A DNA stretch of 64,000 nt. Source: Coenobita brevimanus. Taxonomy: Eukaryota > Arthropoda > Malacostraca > Decapoda > Coenobitidae. The notes under the pieces were generated by a model. The model saw only the letters and a program-made list of their open reading frames with translations. It made no database searches and was not told where the DNA came from. A program made the translations under genes and the position numbers. Below are positions 55,950 to 64,000 of the stretch, one piece after another. Numbering within the stretch: the first letter of the stretch is position 1; every line of letters starts with the position of its first letter. The stretch covers positions 1,987,501-2,051,500 of the forward strand of contig CM064697.1 of NCBI GenBank assembly GCA_032717465.1. The letters run 5' to 3'.

Positions 55950-57260
55950 TTGGCCCTTGTTGTGTGAGTGTTTTGTGAGGGGGGGAGGGGTAGGGAGGAT
56001 AGGAGAGTGGTAGAAGGGTAGGTTGGTAGGTAGATAAGTGGATAGGATGGTAAGGGATAGAGGTACTCGTAGTGAGAAAGGGAACTGGGTTGGTTGGTAG
56101 GCAGATAGGTGCTGGGGAAGATAATTAAGAGGTAGGTAGATGGGTATTTAGGGAAGTAATGAGAGAAAGGTAGGATGGTAGGTAGGTAAGTGGGTAGGGA
56201 TGAAGGGAGGCAGATAGAGGATACTGATAGAAGGGTTGGTTGGTAGGAAGAGTATTGTTCAGGGATCTAGGGAGAAATGAAGGAGGGTTAGATGGTAGGT
56301 AGATACGTGTTTAGAGAGCTAGGAGAGAAGTAGTGAGGTAGCTAGTAAGGATGGTTGGCAGGTAGACAGGTGTTTAGAGGGGTTGGGAGAGCGGTAGGAG
56401 AGTTTATTGGTGGCAGGTAGTTGGGTAGGTATGTGAACATTTAGGGAGGAAGATTGAGAGGTAGTAGAGTCAGAAAATTGATAGATATATGCTTAGGAAA
56501 CTAGAGTGAATATTAGAAGGATTTTTGTTGATAGGTCGATAGGTGAGTAGGCAGCTGGGCGTTAAGGGAGGCACGATGATGTCAAGAGATTGGCATTTTG
56601 GTAGGCAGATGGGTAGGAAAATGCGTGTTTAAGGAAGTAAGACAAGAATAGTAGCAGTGCAAGTAAAAAGCTGGCGAGATGGGTAGGTAGGTGGTAAGGA
56701 AAAAGGTAGGGGTTAACAAACAGCCGAGTAGGTAAATGAATGTTCATGGAGGTACTAAGGATAGAAGGATTGGTAGGTAGGTAGATTGGTTAGTAGATAG
56801 TTGGGTTGAAAGTTATTGTTTTCCCCAACACTGGACATACCAGGGCAGTCCGTTCCCCGAGGCCCATCAATCCTCCCACGCACCAGCAGATTATACACAC
56901 ACTCTTACAGTATGTACCATTGTTTGGACACTAATACCAAGCCATCTGCTGTAACGTATGCTTGGATGTGTTTCGTTCAGGGCTGGTGTGCTGGTGTTAG
57001 TGGGGGTATTTTTATGAAACATCGGTGACGGGATAGTTAGGTACGAGGACTAGTGGATTGAAAGATAGGAACAGGTAGGAATGAAAAGAAGGAGATAGAA
57101 GCTGTGGAATTAGTGAGAAGAAACAGGTAAATAGCTGGGTTGGTAAGTCTGATAATAAATAGGTAAGGAGCTGGGTAGATACTTGGGTAGATGGTAAGGG
57201 TGGAGACAGGTGGTAATTTTATTGTGTAAGAAGATTGTTGAGCAAGCAGGTAGATGGATG
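55950..57260. repeat. GGTAGGTAGATAGGTG-rich tandem array, ~63-67-bp unit
   Basis: Units combine GGTAGGTAGATAGGTGTTTA and GGGAGCTAGGAGAGAGGTAG. Anchors at about 56300, 56363 and 56430 are 63 and 67 bases apart; others (56102, 56138, 56602, 56727) are irregular. The array is interrupted at about 56815-57030 by unique DNA (containing MFSPTLDIPGQSVPRGPS in one frame, not called). Confidence 0.7.
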
Positions 57261-57509
57261 AGTAGGAGGGGAGGAAGAGGGGTGAGGGAAAGACCGAAGG
57301 ATGAGAAAATAGATGGTGAATGGAGGCACCTGGGAGAAGGAAGAAAAGTGACGAGAGACGAGGAAGGCGCTGGCAGAAGGAGGAGGAGAACAGGTGGAAG
57401 AAAAATTACCACGATATAAACAGAAGCAGTAGACTTAAATTCGAAGATATATGACCGGGAAGTTGACGGAGCGTTGGAAGCAATGACTGTTCTGGACCGT
57501 GTTATTTAG

Positions 57510-57631
57510 CGAAGAGAATTGCGTCCGATGGGCCGAACTTGCTGGCCATAAAGTCTTCCTGTGGCCGAAGACACGAGCAGAAACGTGTAAACGCGACATA
57601 AACCACCCTCCCAGTAAACATTCTGGAGAAG
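57510..57631 (+). CDS. Weak candidate internal exon (plus strand)
   Basis: GACCGTGTTATTTAG precedes the segment and TCTGGAGAAG before GTGAGG (57632) closes it. The one fitting frame enters in phase 2, leaves in phase 1 and reads ENCVRWAELAGHKVFLWPKT then RAETCKRDINHPPSKHSGEG. The donor is strong; the 3' site is mediocre. The phase fits 55619-55842. The opposite strand is also open over the same bases, so repeat origin cannot be excluded. Confidence 0.25.
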
Positions 57632-57861
57632 GTGAGGTCTGCGTTCTGTTTTTTCCTCCTCCTTCTCTCCTCGTTCCCTCTGCCACTTCTCTCGTCAGCT
57701 TGCTCATCTTTTCTTGTGTATCTGTGTGTGGTTCACCTCCACCAGAACAGTTACCCAAGTAGGCGTGCGTGAAAACAAACACAATTACTCGCAAGAACTG
57801 GGAAAAACTGCGGGAGTACACAAGAGTATCCACACTTACAAGGAATCTCGAGAAGTTGCTT

Positions 57862-57863
57862 AA

Positions 57864-57890
<27 letters not shown>
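57862..57890. repeat. (GA)n microsatellite
   Basis: About 13 GA units. Confidence 0.95.
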
Positions 57891-57895
<5 letters not shown>

Positions 57896-58024
57896 CGTAC
57901 ATCTTCCTCCCTTGCTGTGTATTACGAAAAAAGAATGCAATTTTAAAACCTGAAAGAGAATTATGGCGATTCTTTGGGCGTAGGAACATCTGGCTACTCA
58001 TAAATCGGGTCTCAGATAAAGCCT

Positions 58025-58490
58025 AAAATGAGGAGAAAATTCATGATGGAAAGAGGGAAGTGGTGGTGGGGGAGCAGGGAGGAAGTGGGAGGTAGGCAGG
58101 GGGGGAAGGAGGGGGTTGTGGCGATATGGGGGGGGGGGAAGAAACAGCGGAAAAAAGGGATGGTGATGGAAGTACGGAGTGTAAAGTTGGTGGTTGTGGG
58201 GGCAAGGAAAAGGAATGAAGATGGTGGGGGGATTTTAGCGGGGAAGGGAAGCGGTAGGGAGGTGGTGGGAGAGCAGGGGGAGGAAGATCCTGGTGGGGGA
58301 GCAGGGGGTAGAAAAGAGGTGGTGGTTATGGGAAAGAAATGGAAAGGGGGATGATGTGGGGACGAGAAAGTGGAAAAAAAATGGATGCGATGGGGAAAAA
58401 GGAAAACGTGGTGTGGGAGTTGGACTAGGAAAATGGGTGTTAGTGGGGAAGAAGAGGATAGAGTGGGGGTGGGAAGGGGGATGGGAGGTT
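58025..58490. repeat. G-rich degenerate minisatellite
   Basis: GGTGGTGGGGGAGCAGGG, GGAAGTGGGAGGT and GGGGGG-containing words recur; there are many G runs of four or more. Frames are Gly/Lys/Glu-rich artefacts. Confidence 0.7.
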
Positions 58491-58615
58491 CACGACGACA
58501 CAGCCCTGCAAGTTGCAAATGAAAACAGTTCTCTACGGTCGGGCGGCCATGCGAGGCGAGGGCACTTGTGAGCCTCGGCTGAGTGTTGTACGAGCGGCCA
58601 CACTATCCCCCCCCC

Positions 58616-58617
<2 letters not shown>

Positions 58618-58655
<38 letters not shown>
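58618..58655. repeat. (CT)n microsatellite
   Basis: About 19 CT units. Confidence 0.95.
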
Positions 58656-58659
<4 letters not shown>

Positions 58660-59605
58660 GAAGATAAGGCAGGGAACTCCATCATAAACATCATGAAAAT
58701 CTATATAAATTACCGTATATAATCAGCCCAGCATCCTTCCAAAATCGATTGTTCAGGGCACTATCTTAAGTTTGTGGAAAACAGAATTGGTCAGACAAGC
58801 AGCAGTAAGCCACAGGTGTTATGTGGGCAGAGACATATTGCTCAGTTAAATAGTACTGTCTCTGAATACCATACCATTTGTTCTCAGTTATCTATCTGTC
58901 AGTCTGTCTACCTACTTATCTATTTATCTGTCCTTCTATTGCCAGACACCTTTACCCCGAGGTGATGGCAACGAAAACAATCTACTTCCTATCACACTGT
59001 CCTTCACCAAATAGCCTCAGTGATAATTATACCTTCCCTATGAAATATACAAGCATTTCATTTATGTAAAAAAGTGCATCTAGCTCTTTTCCTTTACGGC
59101 TGATTACCAGTGAAACGCCTTTGTCGGCGAGGTAAGAGCGAGGCCATTTATATCCGAAAGCATTAAGATGTCGCCTTACGCCCCGAGGATGCCTACAGTA
59201 TATTGATGACTATCTTCAGTACCTACCAAGTTTCATGGCTTTACGACAAACTGATTGGCCTGTGGCCCTCTTTTGAAGATTTTCGACATGCTGCTCTTGG
59301 CGCGTGGTACGTGCCATGAGCACCGCCCGGGTGTGATGTAACCTGTCAAAAACAAATCTTAAAGAACTGAGCTATCATATGGTGCAAACCACCCAGTGAT
59401 CGGCCCTGAGGTTGCTGAGATATAAACTTCTAAAGCCATAAAGGATGGTTGGGCCGGGCCGGGTCGGGCCGCTCATATGTGAGAAAATGCCACTACTTGA
59501 CAAGAGACTCGTGAGGGCTTCGCCCTCTCTCGTATCCAGGGAGTCTGGAGAGTGAGGAAGAGCCATCTGCTTTGGTATAATATTCTGTAATTAGAAAGCA
59601 GGTCA
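58656..59605. other. Unique sequence, nothing firm
   Basis: A CTATCTGTC/TATTTATC patch lies at about 58885-58940. TCTTTTCCTTTTACGGCTGA then TTACCAG (to about 59110) followed 21 bases later by GGCGAG before GTAAGAG (59132) could bracket a microexon, but 21 bases are too few to judge. Confidence 0.35.
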
Positions 59606-59690
59606 TTCTTTTCACTACGATGACTTTTTTTTCAAACGATTTTATTTCAGTTAAGAAAGGTCTTGTACTGAAGGAACCTTTGAAGGATGT
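59606..59690 (-). repeat. Copy of the TTAA-type dispersed repeat
   Basis: TTTTCACTACGATGAC at the left, CAAACGATTTTATTTCAGTT in the core and TTGTACTGAAGGAACC at the right. The terminal TTAA bases are lost. Confidence 0.55.
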
Positions 59691-60241
59691 ATCGACTTCC
59701 AGCAACTCCAAAGTCTCCGAAGTTGAATCAAGTAGCTTGGATATAGCAGGAATAAAATAGCAAAACAAAGGACACTTTTGACAGTTGCACCCACCCCTGC
59801 AGTATTCTAGGGGGAAAGAAAATCATTTACAAGTTTACTACATAAGCGACACCTTTTTGGCTCACAGGGCGCCCCAGCACACCTAACTAACCAGTACTTT
59901 GCCCTGTCTCATCCTCATACTTTCAGCTATTCCGGCACGACGCAGGTACGCAGTTGGCTAGATGCATAACACACGCTCCTCAGATACTCCTGGAGACGCC
60001 CCGGACGCACACCAGACACCACCGATGCCCCCTCCCCGTAGCTCACCCCCATAACACTTGTACTTTATTTTTCAAAAAGATACACGGACAGCGAATGAGT
60101 GAGTGAGTGAGTGAGTGAATGAATGAGCAAGCAACGCAGTTAGGGACACACGCTGGATCCGCCCCTGTGTGAGCAGCAAAGAGGAATCATTGGAGTGAAT
60201 GGTTAAGGTCAGACCATCGAAAAAAGAGCTGCAAAGTCTGT
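59691..60241. other. Unique sequence, nothing recognised
   Basis: A GAGTGAGTGAGTGAGTGAAT patch lies at 60095-60125. No gene. Confidence 0.5.

Positions 60242-60313
<72 letters not shown>
60242..60313. repeat. (CT)n microsatellite
   Basis: About 36 CT units, the longest pure CT run here. Confidence 0.97.
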
Positions 60314-60316
<3 letters not shown>

Positions 60317-60779
60317 GACACACACGACGAAGGCGGAGGGAGGTGAAGGATGAAGGGTAACAGAGTATGGGGTTGGGTGTGGGGGTGGGGGTTGAGCGAG
60401 AACTTGACGGACAAGCGGTGTGGGTCTGGCGGAGTGAAAGGCGCTCTGGCTGACTTGATCGAAGGGTGACGCCTTTACGATGACATGGATGGCAGAGCAC
60501 GGAGATGGGGAAATAGAACTCGTCTTATTCGTGACTCCAACCCGGGCTTTATTGGGGACCTACAGTTAAACCTTCGCTCGGGAAAAAAGAAAAAAATAAT
60601 GTTTGTTAACGCCTGAGCCAACTTTATGAAATTGGGAGATTGTAAATTCAGATTTTATACATTTCACAGTCTCTGTATGTTTACACTGTTGTTTGTTTTG
60701 GAATATGTCTTCTGTGCACTATGCTTCAGTTTTTCGTAGGCCGACATATCGGTACTATTGAGCAATAGTAGGTGATTTA

Positions 60780-60995
60780 TATAAGAGTACAGTGCTTAGA
60801 GGACATTTGCATTCACTTTCTCATAGGACCTTCAGCTGTTTGGAATACACTCTCTTAGAATATTTGCACACGATCTTATAGTTCACCCTCTACGCTCTTT
60901 TAGGCCATTGGCATATATTCTGATAGGACATTTGCGTACACTCTCGTAGGACTTTTGCATACTCTGATACGACATTTGCGTATGCTCGAGCGGCA
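60780..60995 (+). repeat. Degenerate ~28-35-bp minisatellite
   Basis: TAGGACATTTGCGTACACTC-like units recur: AGAGGACATTTGCATTCACT (60798), ATAGGACATTTGCGTACACT (60921), GTAGGACTTTTGCATACTCT (60946) and ATACGACATTTGCGTATGCT (60967), with weaker ones between. Confidence 0.8.
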
Positions 60996-61768
60996 GATAA
61001 ACTCTGTACAACACTTGTTATTGTCTATCCTGTCAACAGAAGCTTTACTCTGTACATTGACCAGTGACCTCGTCTCGTGATGTGTGAAGATAAACAATTC
61101 TTTAATATTAGCCCATGCCATGATTAACTTCTGCCTGACTTCACTCATCCTGATAGTTGTGGTTCTCTTCATATGTCTACTACTCAGCCGTTTCCAGCTA
61201 CCCATTCAGTGACTGGTATCTGAAAACCTGGATTTCATTCAGCTCTTGCTACAAAGTTCATGTGCTCTCTGGCCTCATAATATCGCGAATATTGTGAGGG
61301 ACTTTTTTTTTTTTCTTTTCTTTTTTTTTTTACTCTGCAGCATGCCACTGAACCTGTTCCCATGCTCAGAAGTTCCTCTCACACTGCCGGCGTTGATCGT
61401 TACACATCCATTTCTCGTTGACTGTACCTCTTCCATTCCGAGTGGTTCCGTCACTTTTTCCCACCGTGCCTGGCCTTGAGACCCTTCATAGCTACTCACG
61501 CCCTCTCACTCGCCCTTTTATACCAGTCATTCATCCGGACCACTTGCTATGCACTCTTCCCTTTCGTCTTCCTTTCACTGATCTTGTGTTGATCCCTACC
61601 CACAGCCAGCATCACGAACTTGCGTAGTTTTGACTCTTTGATATATTTTTCCTTAATGATTTCTACCCTTTCACTAATCTTCACTTCGTTGACTCATGAT
61701 TCTTCTCTGCTGCTTGATCCTCTACGCTTTCGCCAGCATCAGGATCTTCAGGCTTACGAAATCTTACT

Positions 61769-61771
<3 letters not shown>
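60996..61771. other. Unique sequence with two T runs
   Basis: T runs lie at about 61304-61331. No gene, RNA or repeat family is recognised. Confidence 0.5.

Positions 61772-61820
<49 letters not shown>
61772..61820. repeat. (CT)n microsatellite
   Basis: About 24 CT units. Confidence 0.97.
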
Positions 61821-61822
<2 letters not shown>

Positions 61823-62059
61823 ATGTTTACAGTATGTATGTGCTTTCTATGTTTGTGTTTTTGTGTGTTTTATTTGTACATGTGTTTTCAATATCGTTTG
61901 TTTTTTTACCCATTCCCGTCTTTATTATGCATTCTGTGTAGCTTCTGTGTCATGCCATCACCATCAACTAATTTCTCCAAGCTGTTCCTGTGTATCTCCC
62001 CAGCACCCATCATCCTGCGTATTGTCTGCTTATACCTACCGTCACATTGATATTTTGCA

Positions 62060-62316
62060 AGTGTATATACTGATCATGTGCCGCCAAAGCCATATTGTCT
62101 GTGCCGTCAAACTTATAATATCTCTATGCTGTCAGACCCATATTATTTGTGTATGTGCTGTCAGACCTATATAGTTTATGGGTATATGCAGTCACACTCA
62201 TATGGACTCAGTGTTGTTAAAAATCATGATGTTTGTGTATGAATCGTATGTCCCGTGAAACCTACATGTATATATATATATATATATTTTTTTTTATGAA
62301 GCCCATATTGTTTGTC

Positions 62317-62375
<59 letters not shown>

Positions 62376-62700
62376 TTTGTGTTTAAGTGCCGTCGTATCC
62401 ATGTTTTCCCTGTGCTCTGAAACTCATAGTCTTTATTAAACCCACAGAAACCCATATTTTTTGTTCGTGCCTTGAAGCCCAAACGGTACCGTCAAGCCTT
62501 TATTGTATCTGTGTATATTGTATGTGCCCTTAAGCCCATATCATCTCCCTTAAATTATATTCTCTTATTCATGTGAGGTTAATTTTTAGTACCGACTTTG
62601 CACTGACAAGCTCATTTTGTTGACTTGTGTTGCATATGCCATCAAACCCATATTGTCTATTACCAACCATCAACCCATCACCATATATTGTTCTGTTCCC
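62060..62700 (+). repeat. Degenerate ~36-40-bp minisatellite with (TA)n and (GT)n
   Basis: GTGCCGTCAAACCCATATTG then TCTGTGTAT is the apparent unit; variants start near 62070, 62103, 62135, 62160, 62187, 62300, 62385, 62480, 62520 and 62635. A (TA)n (62268-62287) and (GT)n (62318-62372) have expanded inside it. Confidence 0.75.
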
Positions 62701-62830
62701 CCTTCCCGCCGGCCGCCCAGCCTTGACCCCAGTGAGGGCGGGCATTCGGATGGGCGTGCGGGCGGGACGTACTCACGGCGTCCTGACTGATGGCCAGGGC
62801 GGGTGAGGCTAATTGGTCACCTGACTGATT
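62690..62830. promoter_or_regulatory. GC-rich, GC-box-bearing segment
   Basis: GCCGGCCGCCCAG, GAGGGCGGGCATTCGG, GCGGGCGGGACG and GGGCGGGTGAGG give several GC boxes and a local CpG density far above the surrounding AT-rich DNA. ATTGGTCAC at 62812 is an inverted CCAAT box. A candidate minus-strand first exon begins just to its right. Confidence 0.35.
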
Positions 62831-62833
62831 CAT
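62777..62833 (-). CDS. Weak candidate first coding exon (minus strand)
   Basis: ATG at 62833 on the minus strand has A at -3 (AATCATCATGA). It opens 19 codons reading MNQSGDQLASPALAISQDA to GCC before GTGAGTACG, a near-perfect donor (62776), leaving in phase 0. The GC-rich segment lies at its downstream edge, as is common around first exons. The frame is short, so chance cannot be excluded; no family is recognised. Confidence 0.3.
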
Positions 62834-63978
62834 GATGATTCCGTGCACCCCGTCGCTCCATCCCCGCTCGACCCCTCAGACCTCAGCCGTGACCATCCCA
62901 GACCATAAGTGCTCAATGGTCGGCTCTCTAGATCTCCACTTGGCAAACCACAAGTGCATAGAGGTCATCCCATCATCTATAAATTCTTCGCCATTAGCCC
63001 ATAGGTATTCAATGCTCATCCTCAGGTGGAATTATAATTTCTGAAAACTTTAAAATTCTCTCAGAAGCTCCCCAGTCCTCCGAAGGCAAGCCCATACTCA
63101 CCAGGCAGTCTGAGGTGTGCCGTCAGCTCTTCATCTGTTAAGATCTCGCTCATCACTCCTCAACTTTAGCCTCGGCTGCTGACGGACTGAACCCGTATTA
63201 TCTCCACTGCCGTAATCGTTATCAGCATGAGGGATGCCTGACCTCTTCGTGAATAATTCCCTCCAGCCGGAGTTAAATTCCTGGCTGACAACGAGTGAAC
63301 GTTTTAAAAAGAAGTTTTAGTGAATGCTACGATAGCCTTTTGGATTGTCAGCTTATTGGTCCGTCTTTGTTTTATGTATGTTTCTTTTGCAGTTTTATAG
63401 TTTATTCGTCTGATTAGATTATTTGATTTCTTTTTTTCATAATCCTCAGGAATCGTAATTTTCTACATTTACAGTTCATGGACTGCAGGTCGCTGATCAT
63501 GCTCCGCCACAATTCTCAGGGAGGGTGAGAAAGAATGTTGCGTCAAATTTGGGCAGCTTCGTGCTCATTTTGTTATTTACGAATACGTGGAGGTCAAGCA
63601 GGTCATCATAGCCTTCCCAGTCCCCACGGTCGATGGGAAAGAATGCCATATCGAACTTCAAGAAATTCACTATTGTTATTTACTTGGGACTGTGTAATTT
63701 AGGCCGGTCACAGTATATATACCTCTCACTCCTTCTACCACCCATCCCCCTCCTTCCTCCATACCACATAGATTTTGGTATGCTTGTGCTTCTTATTTAC
63801 TTAAAGCTATGTCGCTCATGGTGGTTGATGATATATGCCTTCTCCTCTTTTTCCGTACGACCCTCCTCTCCATTCCGGTCCATAGCATATCAGATTTAGG
63901 AAAGTTCATGTTTATTTATGATTATGTGATTTAAGCCGGTTGAAATATGCTGTTCTCTTTCCGTACCTCCCCCCCCCC
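62834..63978. other. Unique sequence, nothing recognised
   Basis: No long frame or RNA gene. ACCTCTCACTCCTTCTACC-like text at 63720 and 63850 shares words but no clear repeat unit. Confidence 0.45.
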
Positions 63979-63983
63979 GGCGT

Positions 63984-64000
63984 ACACACACACACACACA
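63984..64000. repeat. (CA)n microsatellite, cut by window end
   Basis: A CA run that continues past the last base. Confidence 0.9.

Noticed and set aside
57435..58001. 188-codon minus-strand frame
   Set aside because: It spans a (GA)n translated as Ser-Leu repeats and lacks a recognisable domain; the plus strand has better splice signals there.
59090..59131. Possible 21-base microexon with good flanking splice signals
   Set aside because: Too short to judge coding potential; chance pairing of splice words is likely over this length of DNA.

Overview
This window is eukaryotic, intron- or intergenic-type DNA, most likely from an arthropod and probably a decapod crustacean. The grounds are the extreme load of long (CA)n, (CT)n, (AT)n and trinucleotide microsatellites, jockey-like and RTE-like non-LTR retrotransposon fragments, tRNA-derived SINEs, and interstitial TTAGG-type (arthropod telomere motif) tracts. 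There are no operons, Shine-Dalgarno-led genes, rRNA or CRISPR arrays. No long open frame looks like a single-copy host gene: nearly all are translations of simple repeats (poly-His, Thr, Cys-Val, Ser-Leu) or of pyrimidine-rich DNA. The only long protein-like frame is a reverse transcriptase at 48394-49353 (-).

Layout. 1-7400: T-rich unique DNA with CCAT, CAC, CA, TA and CT microsatellites, a degenerate GTGTGG minisatellite (2.6-3.2 kb) and a diverged ~126-bp tandem array (5.3-6.0 kb). 7.4-8.77 kb: a broken jockey-like element ending in poly-A. 9.26-9.97 and 12.4-13.17 kb: diverged tandem arrays with ~65-bp and ~63-bp periods. 13.5 kb: a 130-bp (TA)n. 16-18 kb: pyrimidine-rich. 18.1-18.6 kb: G-rich minisatellite. 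20-24 kb: several copies of a short TTAA-ended dispersed repeat. 24.3-27.35 kb: almost pure pyrimidine tract, followed across a short GC-rich hinge by a purine tract to 32.85 kb. 32.85-36.4 kb: TGACC-rich repeats in both orientations. 38-42 kb: pyrimidine-rich DNA and a tRNA-like SINE. 43-48 kb: AT-richer DNA with two copies of a ~224-bp inverted-repeat MITE and more TTAA repeats. 48.4-49.4 kb: the RT fragment. 50.5-50.9 and 54.46-54.8 kb: two further SINEs. 55.2-55.5 kb: an RTE-type 3' repeat. 56-57.2 kb: a GGTAGGTA-rich ~65-bp array. 60.8-62.7 kb: two more degenerate minisatellites.

Possible host exons. Several short stretches have good 3' and 5' splice signals around an open, non-repetitive frame. 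Plus strand: 17993-18036, 55619-55842 and 57510-57631, whose phases fit in that order. Minus strand: 54294-54224, 34805-34662, 32045-31964 and 13268-13208, also phase-compatible in order. They could be small exons of two long-intron genes on opposite strands, but I recognise no family and each call is low to moderate confidence. The most distinctive regulatory candidate is at 29510-29555: a four-tract G-quadruplex motif overlapping GC boxes that form a perfect 10-bp inverted repeat around a GATA site.
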